A stretch of 64,000 nt of DNA from Serinus canaria (lineage: Eukaryota; Chordata; Aves; Passeriformes; Fringillidae): assembly GCF_022539315.1 (NCBI RefSeq), contig NC_066315.1:123407874-123471873 (forward strand). The letters are read 5' to 3'. Below, one piece after another: positions 26,444 through 35,600 of the stretch; the first letter of the stretch is position 1, and every line of letters begins with the position of its first letter. Both the position numbers and the translations under genes were made by a program. Under the pieces are notes generated by a model. That model saw nothing but the letters and a program-made list of their open reading frames with translations. It had not been told where the DNA came from and did no database searches.

Positions 26444-26462
26444 ACTACAGTTCCCAGCTGCC
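26444..26462 (+). promoter_or_regulatory. ZNF143/STAF-like motif 1
   Basis: The plus strand reads ACTACAGTTCCCAGCTGCC, close to the known ZNF143 (STAF) long motif of the form ACTACAATTCCCAGCATGC. Such motifs are common in promoters of nuclear genes for mitochondrial and other housekeeping proteins. Confidence 0.7.
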
Positions 26463-26510
26463 CTCGGGGCGGGCCTGTGTGGCCTCCGCCGCCGAGAGCC
26501 CTTGCGCGGG

Positions 26511-26529
26511 GGCTGCTGGGAGCTGTAGT
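26511..26529 (-). promoter_or_regulatory. ZNF143/STAF-like motif 2, inverted
   Basis: The minus strand reads ACTACAGCTCCCAGCAGCC, a second match to the same ZNF143 long motif in the opposite direction. It lies 48 bases downstream of motif 1 and 16 bases upstream of the start codon. Confidence 0.7.
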
Positions 26530-26539
26530 AGGGGGCGGG

Positions 26540-26552
26540 GAAAAAATGGCGT
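26540..26552 (+). promoter_or_regulatory. YY1/TISU-like element over the start codon
   Basis: The start codon lies within 'aaaaaATGGCG', which resembles the YY1 motif (AAnATGGCG) and the TISU element that serves both transcription and initiation on very short leaders. The final bases of the full TISU consensus are not matched, so this is partial. It supports choosing the ATG at 26546 over the in-frame ATG at 26429. Confidence 0.5.
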
Positions 26553-26634
26553 CCAAGGTGAGCGTGGTGTTGAGGCCGGTGAAGAGTATCTTGGTCCGGT
26601 TCTGCCCCTTTGAGCCCAACGTGGAGAGCACCAG
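26546..26634 (+). CDS. MRPL53: MRPL53 coding exon 1
   Basis: Carries residues 1-29 and two bases of codon 30. It contains the conserved [11 protein letters not shown] block and ends AG|GTGAGG, a strong donor. Confidence 0.94.
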
Positions 26635-29459
26635 GTGAGGGGGCTACGGGGGCGGCCCTGGTCCTGACCCGCTCTGTCCGGGCTCCCTCTCTGTAGACGC
26701 CCCGGCGCCCTCCGTGCGCCCTTCCTGCGGCCTCCTTGGCCGCGCGTTCTGTGAGGGTTCCTTGGGTCTCCAGGCGGGCTCTGGCGCTGGGCAGTGGCAC
26801 CCGGGGTCATTCCCTGCTGCTGTCCCGAGGGTCCGTGCCCTGCCGTGCACCCTTGTTCAGGTGTGTGCTCTCAGCTTCTGCAGAGTACTCAGCCCCGCAG
26901 TGGCTGATGTGTGGTGAGAGTAGAAATCCATTCCATGTGCTGGTAACGGGCAGGCGGGGCAACAGCGGCTCCTCTATCCCCGTAATTAATCGTTGGAGAA
27001 ATTTACCGGGTTGTGCTTCTCCAGCCGTGTTCTGGAGAACAAACAATTCCAAACAATTATGGGTTCTGCACCAAACAGCTCCAAAATGCCGTTTTGCAAT
27101 GACTTACAGGCACACCCACTTTTAAAATGAATTTAGTAACACAGCTTAATTTAGAATATCTTTAAACTGCCAGAATAGCATTTTAAAGTAGCTGTCACGC
27201 ATTTCAGAAATCTACAGGAGACCAAAGATGTCATATAAATAAATGCTGTCTCAAACCCAAACAAGAAAACATTGGCAAGCAAATAATGCATAAAGAAAAA
27301 GGAAAATGCCTTTCCTGTTTATTTTTTTATTATTGCTACCAGTCTAGCTAAAAGAAATACAGAAAGTGTATACACTGAAGTTTTGCAAAGTTCTTTGGTA
27401 TGCTTTGTTACATGTTAGTATATAAGGAATATAAACTGAATTTGTATTTTTGGATTTTAAGAGTGATTCTCTCATAAGAAATACCTGTCTGAACTTAAGT
27501 ACACATCCTATTTTGTTTATACTTTGTTGCCCAGCAATATTGAGATGTGCAAATTAATTTTAGAAGTATGTTTACTTTCTGTCTACAACATACTTAATAT
27601 ATTTTTAATGTACTTTCAGAAAATTTCTCCAAAGTATTTATCATAAAAAAATCCAAGCTACTAATACAAACTGTGAAGTGACTGTTGATGTGAGACATGA
27701 TGGATCTGAACCAGTTGTAGATGTTACATTTGGTAAGGAGCTTGTTTTTAAAGAAACAAAAACCCCTGGGTTTGTGTTGCTACAATGTTATTGTATTCTA
27801 TTTTATTTTTTTTAACTGCATTTTTTTTTCCTCTGGTCCATAGCTAGATGTTGAACAGCTGGGAGGAAAAAAGAAAGAGGGTGTCACTAACAGCCTGATG
27901 TCTAGATAAATGTGTTTACATGTTTCTACTGTTGTTAGATCTAATGGATCTTAGATCCAACAACTGACCACACTGGAGCTGAGTCTACTTCTCTAGTGAT
28001 GTACTTATATGACTTTCAGTCAGGTATAATTCCAGGAAGGTAAATGTAGCTCTGTTTTTATATAACAATCTGTTTACTTTCCATAATTTTTTTATGTTAC
28101 ATCTCAGTCTTGAGAAGAGAAGGTTGAATACCTTTAGTTGCTTATGCAACTGAGTAACTGTAATCTGAAGGAACTGCTCAGATGGGTGAGGCTTTACATG
28201 TGCAGATGGACCTGCAGAATGAGGTCAACTATGTACAACAAATTTCTTGGTTTCCTTTGGGGGTATAGGGAGCAGGCAGGGAATTGGTGGTGGAGATTTC
28301 ATCAGTTCTGGAAGCGTCCCAGATTGCAGGCTATGAACAGATGGCTCTAATCTGCTTTTGTCCTTTTCTCTGGCTGCATCTTCTTTCCTGCTGTGCTGTA
28401 ATGGACCAATATGTCATGTAGCCCATTAAAGTTTTCATTAATATTGATTTCTGCTACCCTCTTATGTTTAAACTTCCATATCTTCAGTGAATTGGTGGAA
28501 ATGTCAAAAGTATTGAATGGTCTTTGTTTTGCTCAGGAAAGTTTCCCTACTTCAGTGTTAACCTTGCTTGTCTCTCTCTCCCCCATGCCTCTGTCTTTCT
28601 CATCCTTGTGATGTATTAAGACTAAAGCAGTAAAGCTCTATGTTTTTTCACAGTGTAAACCCAAACCACTTTATCTCATTAATTCCAAGACACCTCTAAA
28701 CTCTTAATATTTTAAAGGCTGATTTTTCTCCAGCAAAGTGTTTGTAGCCCTTGTAGTTGGCAAAAATGGGGCTGGAACGTGGATGTGAATCTTGCAAAAT
28801 AATTAACTTGGGTAATATTCACCTTCTGCTCCCTGCCTGTTTTAAAATAACTTCTTTCAGAATTCTAGAAATCCTAGTGCTTCCTATTTTTTTTTTTTTT
28901 TTTTACATTATAACCACAGGATTGTGTGAACCAATTTTGTTGTTTTGGCTGAAGAAGCATGTTAAATGGACCACTGACAACAGGCTACTAAAATGCTGAG
29001 CCGTGTGTGGAAATGTGCCTTCCAATGCCTTACTTGCCTTTTGTGAGATGACTCTGGGGGCAGAGTATGAGCCATTCTTATCAAATGTGTTCTTACTATA
29101 GGCATACCTAGACAAGTTCTTCAGATTTTTCAATAATGCAATGCAGAAGTGAAAATTAAATGCATATTGTGTGCAGTTTGATGTTTGTTTGGCAGTGCTG
29201 CGTAGTCAGGTTCCTTGGTAGCTGGAGCACTTTCTAATCAGGTGAGCTGTAGTTGGATTTATATGTATAAAACAACTGCACACCAGAGTAGTTGTCACTT
29301 TGTGACTTCTCAAGGTTTTCTTCGTTTGTAGCTGATGGAGATCGGCTGATAATGAAGGGAGCCCACCTGACGACAGGGGAAATGTTAACAGCACTGGCAT
29401 CCAGATGTAATGCAAAAGACCTTAAGGAAGAACAGAAAAGCAAGAAGAAGAATCCCTGA
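26546..29459 (+). CDS. MRPL53: Mitochondrial large ribosomal subunit protein mL53, three coding exons
   Basis: Encodes mL53, a small protein of the mitochondrial ribosome large subunit that works in the matrix. The spliced frame joins 26546-26634, 27620-27732 and 29332-29459 (330 bases, 109 residues plus stop). All introns are GT-AG (985 and 1599 bases), with phases that keep the frame. Family landmarks are the [12 protein letters not shown] block at residues 19-30, DVRHDGSEP at 53-61 and [13 protein letters not shown] at 69-81, matching vertebrate MRPL53 in order and spacing. The C-terminus is short and lysine-rich. The basic N-terminus fits mitochondrial import. An in-frame ATG at 26429 would add 39 residues but lies upstream of both ZNF143-like motifs. 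The frame is intact and spliced, so this is a gene and not a retrocopy. Confidence 0.95.
27620..27732 (+). CDS. MRPL53: MRPL53 coding exon 2
   Basis: Acceptor 'tactttcag', donor 'ttg|gtaagg'. It completes codon 30 as arginine and encodes residues 31-67 with the conserved DVRHDGSEP segment, ending with the first base of codon 68. Confidence 0.94.
29332..29459 (+). CDS. MRPL53: MRPL53 coding exon 3 and stop
   Basis: Acceptor 'cgtttgtag'. It encodes residues 68-109, including [13 protein letters not shown] and a lysine-rich end (KSKKKNP), then TGA at 29457-29459. Confidence 0.94.
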
Positions 29460-29731
29460 AGAATGGAAAACCAGCTGTGTTTGCATCAACATGGGTTAGA
29501 AACAGCAGGCTGCACAGAAGGCTTTTTCCTATGCAACAAAATCTGAGAGATGGCCAAAAGACTTTAAATGTTCCCTGCCTTCCCTTGAAGGAGAACATAC
29601 TAGATCAACAGATCTTCCTACAGTAGTGGTTCAGAGTGGCATAAGGTGCAGGAATGCATCTTTCTAAGCAGCTGCATGTTGGACTAATATCACATGTGTT
29701 TGCATTTCAATGTGAATAATGCACATTAGCT

Positions 29732-29737
29732 ATTAAA
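29732..29737 (+). terminator. Candidate proximal poly(A) signal of MRPL53 (ATTAAA)
   Basis: ATTAAA lies 273 bases after the stop codon. A second ATTAAA is at 29845-29850, followed by a T-rich stretch. Either could end a short transcript. Confidence 0.5.
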
Positions 29738-30796
29738 TTAATACTGCAATGAAGCTGGATCTCTTTGGACGTTATTTCCTACAAAATTTTTCTAAGTGTA
29801 AGGAAGAACATTTTTAGAGTGGTGATTGTTATTGTTTGAAAGCTATTAAATGTTTTACATTTGAAGAAAACTTCTAAAAGTATTGACTTAGGTGAGGGAC
29901 AACAGGCTGCAAATGTAGAGTAGTTTTGTACTGCTTTGTTTATAGTACATCTGTTGCTAAGTCCCTACCATTTTCTTCCTCTTTTTTTGAAGGAAGCGGG
30001 AAATTTGCTAAATGTAAATTTAGCTCAGCTGTTAAAGTAACAAGGTTATGGGACTGTCAGCACACAGTAGAGTTACTCATCCTGCATAAAAGTAACTAAG
30101 TTTAGCTCAAGTTAGTTTTTTGATAATTGGAAAAAAGGACTATCTTTGAAGTTCAGTTTTGTAGTGGTTTTGTCACTCACTTTTGGGATATTTCATTAAC
30201 TATTTTGGAAAGATCAAAGGCAGAGCTTTATTTGGTGTTTATAGTCCCATGTCCAACCCTGTTAATTAAAGTAACTGCTCAGGTGTCTCATCTGTATTGC
30301 AAAGGTCTGTGGGTTTGGAAGGGTCGGTCTCTCCTCTGGCTGTGCAGGTGAAAGTGTCAGCTCCACATGTGTTCATGTGCATCAGTTTTGTTCATAACAA
30401 AAATGTAGTTCCAGTTTTGAGAATTGCAGGTGTGGTACTCTTGAAAGGCTTTACTTCTACCTTTTTATAATCAGATGCCTGATTTCTTTAAAATTGGTAC
30501 ATGTATTTCCAAAGCTGGCAGCAGATTTAGGACACAAATCTGAAACTAGTTTTACTTTACTTTTGCCAAGATTATTAAATGGACACTGTCCGTTCTGAAA
30601 GCAAGATGGTTTTAAATAGCACTGTCAAGGTAATTCTTTGCAAGTTCTTCATTAGAATGTTGAAGTCAAGGTGATGTCCTGTGTTGGAGAAGGAGAGCTG
30701 TGCTAACGACTTTGGGTGTTTCCCATGTGTTTGCAACAAACAGAAGTGTGAGATAAGACAATTCAATGAAATTTGGACGTGGGAACAAGAGATGTG

Positions 30797-30802
30797 AATA
30801 AA
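30797..30802 (+). terminator. Candidate distal poly(A) signal of MRPL53 (AATAAA)
   Basis: This is the first canonical AATAAA I found downstream of the stop codon, about 1.34 kb away, with T- and GT-rich sequence after it. It could define a long 3' UTR isoform. Choice between this and the proximal ATTAAA sites cannot be made from sequence. Confidence 0.4.
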
Positions 30803-31659
30803 TTTGTCTGGGATAAATACCTTCTCTGCACTGGAACCTTTTATTTTTTATTAGGCCACCAGCTCTTCAGAGTGGTTTTAGAGTGCTGAGCTGCTAAACC
30901 TGCTACTGAGCTCCATTACAGAGCAGAGAGGTTATGATAACACCTGAAACAGAGAGGATTTTAAATCTTGTCAAGCTAGAGGAGTACCACAGAAGAGGAC
31001 AAAATTGAAATAAGAATGTTCAAAGGACAGGTTGTTTCATTGTTTTATTTTGTTTTGTTTTTCCCACAGTTTAGAATAACACCATATACCATGACTTTAT
31101 CTGAAAAAGCTTTGCAGGAAAAGTGAGGATTGTTCAAGTGGAAGACCTATGCACAATTATTGTTCCTCTGGTTAATCATATATTCATATACTCAAAAGCC
31201 CTCTTACTGTAACATATCAATGATTTTGAGGGTTTTTTTTCCTTCTTTGACAGTCTGCACTTCTGTGTTCAAAACTTGTGTTTTAATTTGAATTGCCTAT
31301 ATCCAATATTTCCTATATCCTATCTTGAATAGCCATCTTTAAGTGCTTAGAGTCAAACAGGATTTAAGTAATTAATAATTACTAATAATAATTACGTTTC
31401 TATAGTATTTATTTTGGTCCAAGATTGGGGCTTATATTTATGCATAGAAAAGGGAAAAAAATGAAGATCCTAGCTACTTTTTTATCACCAAAATGAATAT
31501 TTTCTGTTGTCAAAGAAAGGTTTATTTTTTTACTTTACTAGCATGGATAGGTATCTTGCTCTGTATAAACATACACTTTTGCTAAGTGCTTTCATTTTAA
31601 TCCACACATGCCCAACCATCCTGCTTAGGTTAGGCCACAGGCCTGCCATGTTGCCATTG

Positions 31660-31759
31660 AGAGATCACTAACAATTCAGGGGATGAGGTGTAGGCTGGTT
31701 TTGCTTTTGAGGGATCACCAACAATTCAGGGGATGAGGTTTAGGCTGGTGCTGCTTTTG
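31660..31759. repeat. Two-copy tandem duplication, 50-bp period
   Basis: The units 31660-31709 and 31710-31759 share 'acaattcaggggatgaggt' at 31671 and 31721 and 'taggctggt' after it, with only a few substitutions. It is a recent local duplication of non-coding sequence. Confidence 0.93.
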
Positions 31760-31835
31760 CTGTGGGTGCTGGGAGCTGCAGTGTGCAGTGATAAAGCTCT
31801 GATACGTTCTGTGCATGAAAAAGAAGTAATGACTG

Positions 31836-31891
31836 GGTTTTTGCTTTACACGTATTAAAAACTGGGTTTTTAATATGTGTAAAGCAAAACC
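31836..31891. repeat. Near-perfect inverted repeat, 26-bp arms, 3-base loop
   Basis: 31836-31862 and 31866-31891 are reverse complements apart from one extra T and one G/A difference, around the loop 'tgg'. The words 'actgggttttt' at 31832 and 31861 also form a direct repeat across the left arm. The loop is too tight and the stem too short for a normal microRNA precursor. Confidence 0.92.
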
Positions 31892-32306
31892 TACAGGACA
31901 GAAAAATCAAGCTAAAAATGTGCATCTTCGAGACTACAAGATACTGGAGTGATATAAACAAGCAAGATGAGCAAGAAGGCACTCCTCTGATGATTATTAT
32001 GCTAATATGTAGAAAATTTCTCTCCCTGTATCGTGGAGATAAAGGTACGAATTTATTTTTCAAGTACGTTGAAGATAATCTGTAATGACTTTCTTCTCTG
32101 AGTATTTAGATAGCTTTGCTGCAAGCTGCTCCTGCACTCCCAGCTCCTGCTGCTGATTGCCTGAAACAAAGCTCTGACAGCTCCTGACATGCACAGACCA
32201 GCACTGGGGATGTACAGGGTATTAAGGTCACTCATGCACAACAAAGCGTGTCTGGGTGAGCACTGACTTTGTATGTTGTTATTTTTTAGCCCGCTAATCT
32301 TGATTA

Positions 32307-32600
32307 TTGTATCCCACCAAAACTGGGGGTGCTTGCCCAACTATAAAAGGAACAGGAACAGACCCTAAAAAACTCGGATTGCCTACTTGCAAATACCATG
32401 GCCACATAGGATGTCTGATAGCAGGTGATGACATTAAAATGGCTAAATCTCTAATGCCTGGAGATTTAGCAATTATTAGAATCATCTTAGATCTTTTCAT
32501 TGTACAAATACCCACTTTTTGGACAATCTTATCAGTGCATAGGGGAAATAGTCTTGAAATGGATGAATATGCCATTCAGATAACACAACCTGGCTTTTAG
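32307..32600 (+). other. Open frame of unknown origin, no ATG
   Basis: A stop-to-stop frame of about 97 codons starts after TGA at 32301 with no upstream ATG. The translation has mixed hydrophobic and polar character and contains GDLAIIRIILDLF near its middle. I do not recognise a family. It might be a piece of an old retroelement or chance. A TATAAA-like 'ctataaaagg' lies inside it at about 32341-32350. Confidence 0.2.
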
Positions 32601-35600
32601 GAAAAGATAATGGTATTTTTATTAAAGATTTCAACTAGGAGCAGCAGTGCTAGAGAACATTGCAAGTTCTTCGCCTCTGCTTTTTTGAATTTTAAGTGAC
32701 CAAGGAATTTATGTGGTATAAAGAAGCCAGAAAAACCCCTCAAAAGTTGAATATCCTGGGACTGTGTTTAACAGTTCTCAAGATGCTTGTTTTCAAGTGT
32801 ATCTCCTACACATGTATACACTCCTTACAGTTTTAAGAATTGCTGGCTCACTGCCCACCTCACCAATTCCACGCACAGTTTTCCTGGATGCAGGCCCTGC
32901 CTTTCCACTGAATGTCTTGGAGTCACATTGAGACCAACATATTGCCTATCAGTGATGCCTCTTCCAGATGCACTTCTCTGCCTTCTCCATCTCCTGGCCT
33001 AATAGTCTTTTTCCTTACTGGCATTGTTTGATCTCATCCAGGCTCCCCTTTTCCCCTTGGAAGGCCTGAGTCTCTCTTCCGAGCCCTTTTTGTTGTTTGC
33101 CAAGATCATAAAGTAGCTTCAAGCAGCCAAGGTACTCTGCTGCTGGTAGACCACTCCATGTTCTCTGCTTCCTGCTCAGCCTGGCTCTGTAAGCTGATAA
33201 CTGTTGGGATGGAGCAGCATGAACAGCTAGAGGTGGTATTTGCCTTCTGATTAACTTAACAAAAAATGGTCTTTACACTGAGCTGGTCTTCTCAGGATTT
33301 TACAAAACTAAGGATGCACCCAGGGACAGATGTTAGGGGTGTGAAGGCAAAGGAGCTGCCAACCTGTTTTGATCATGACTCCTGAAGTTCCAAACTGGTG
33401 CTTGAAAGCAGAGGTAAGGCAAGCCTAGAGATTCTGTTTGACTTAAAGCAGTTTCCTACCTTCTGGTAGTGTTAATAGCAGAGGTTAATAGCACATCAAA
33501 GGAGATCTTTGCATTGTGCTTCACTGGAGGAGGCAAGTTTGACTTGTTTCCATATGAATTAATATTTCTTTTAAGGCAAAATAGGTGGAAAAGTGGACAA
33601 GCATGTTTGTGAAGGGAATGCTTGGTCAATAGGAGCCAACCTGGGAAAGACATCCTTTGTGGACAGATTTTCACAATTCAGACTGACAATCCCTGCAGGA
33701 AGTTCAGAGGACAGGTAGGAGGCAAAGCAGCAGGTTCCTTCCTTACTCAGGCACTACTCCTCTGTTTCTTTTGAACCCTCCACACTTTTTCAACACAGAG
33801 TCAAAGACCAGCCTTACTGTAAAAATAACATGGTTGGCATGCAAAGCCAGCAGGTTTATCCTCTCTTAGACAGTTCTTGCATGGATGCATGGAATTGTCT
33901 TTTCACTATTGGGGAATCTGAGTGGTTCAAATCACCTGCATGAATAAAAGAAAAAATAAATCTTTTCATGAAGTTTTTAAAATATCTTGAAGATTTATAA
34001 AACTTGATTTCAAAATCCACTGCTCAAGTGAATTTCGGAGTATTTACTGGGAATAAGAAATTTAAGGATCAGGTAATTACTTCTTTCCTTCAAACAGCTA
34101 GATCTGTATCAAGTTAAATTGCACATAAAAGAAAAGGTGGCAGGCAGTACCAACAACTTTTGGCAGAAGCATAGGAACAAATTAGAGAACTGCAGTGTAA
34201 TTTCCTACTTCCTTACAGATTTCTCTGGTCTGGTTGTTAGATATGTAATATCAAATCTTGAGATGGAATCAGGGTTGTAAACCCAAATAGCATGAGACTT
34301 TTCAAGTCTAGAAGAGCAAGCTGGAAAATACCTGCTTGTCCTGCATGGTAGCTTGAGATGCCAGAGGCAAGAATTTTCTTAGAAGAGTTTGAACATAAGT
34401 CATTTAGTCAACCCTCTTTGCAAGCTTAGCATGTTGGCAATGGGAATGTGTTGGCAGTAAAAACTAGCTTTAGCTTTCAAAGGGTTTTCCCCAATGTTCT
34501 TCTACAGTCCATGAAAAAGGAGATCTAGAAAGGTGAGTCAGAACTGGAAGCTAATACATTGAGCAGCAGCCCAGAGAGCCTTTCTGTTCCCACTGTGTGC
34601 AGGTGTGAGAAGGCTTGTGCTGTTTGTTGGAAAGGAACCCCTGTCAACTGTGCCTCAGGTGTTCTACTCATTTTCACCCCAGGATAAAGCCCTCTGGGAG
34701 CCCTGGCCAGGTAGACAGCCTACACATATTCCAAGCACCCTACTATATGATTTTGGCCAACAAGAAGAGGAGGAATTGCAGCCCCTCTGCAGCTTTCCTG
34801 GGAAAGGTATTGGTATCCACATCACAATGAGAAGATCCTTCCTCTGCAGAGTGTGAGTGTCAGGCTCTGCCCTTCAAATTTCTGTACTATGATGCTCTCC
34901 TTTGTGATAGCCTGAGAATGAGAAGTATGGTTATAGCTATAAATGAAACATTGTTTTTTCCTGAGGTTCCCTTCACAGTGCTTGATCAATATCCTCAGTA
35001 ACGGAACTCTACTTATGATATGCAATCAAGGAAAAAAGCTAAAGCTTTATATACCCTTTTAAAATCCAGTGGGAACATCTATATTGATTCCAAATTTCAT
35101 AATCTAATTATTTATCATTGGTAGAAATATTTGTTTTATCATTACCTATTCCAAATAATTTTGACATTCCTTGTCCTTTCCCTTATGTCCTTATAGTTCC
35201 AGACTGCACAGAAAGGACAAAGTTGAAGTTTTATTTGTCTTTATTTACAGAGACATCATTTGGGATGACTTTTTTTGTACATCTGATGTTTCTAAAAGCC
35301 ATACCAGAGTATTTGTTTTCTGCAAGTCTCTTCTGTGAGCAGGTATTCCCTGCTAAGAGTTTTTATTTTACATGGGTCAAAGGCTTTTTCAGTGGTAAAA
35401 CTACAGCTATGGAAGATTTGTAGTCACCCTAATATCTTTTTTAACATTGTAATGACTATGCTGATTATAAAATTCTGAAGATGAATAAAAATATTTTTAT
35501 TCTTATATGTGGATGTTTGCTGTTCAGGGTAGATACTGCTGCTAAATAAAAAGGACTTTACAGAGCTTCTGAAGTTAGCTACACGCTCACATATCTGCAG

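Larger units (their letters stand above)
26343..26545 (+). promoter_or_regulatory. Compact CpG-rich promoter of MRPL53
   Basis: About 200 bases of CpG-rich sequence lie between the CR1 end and the MRPL53 start codon. It contains two opposed ZNF143/STAF-like motifs and GC boxes ('gggcgggcc', 'gggggcgggg') but no TATA box, as expected for a broadly expressed housekeeping gene. The 5' UTR is probably very short, because the second motif ends only 16 bases before the start codon. Confidence 0.7.

Noticed and set aside
26342..26850. Overlapping minus-strand frames at the MRPL53 promoter
   Set aside because: Composition is arginine/proline/alanine-rich as expected from GC-rich non-coding DNA; no motif and no splice support.
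31836..31891. MicroRNA precursor
   Set aside because: Arms are almost perfectly paired with a 3-base loop and total length is about 56 bases, which does not fit a usual precursor with its larger loop and mismatches.
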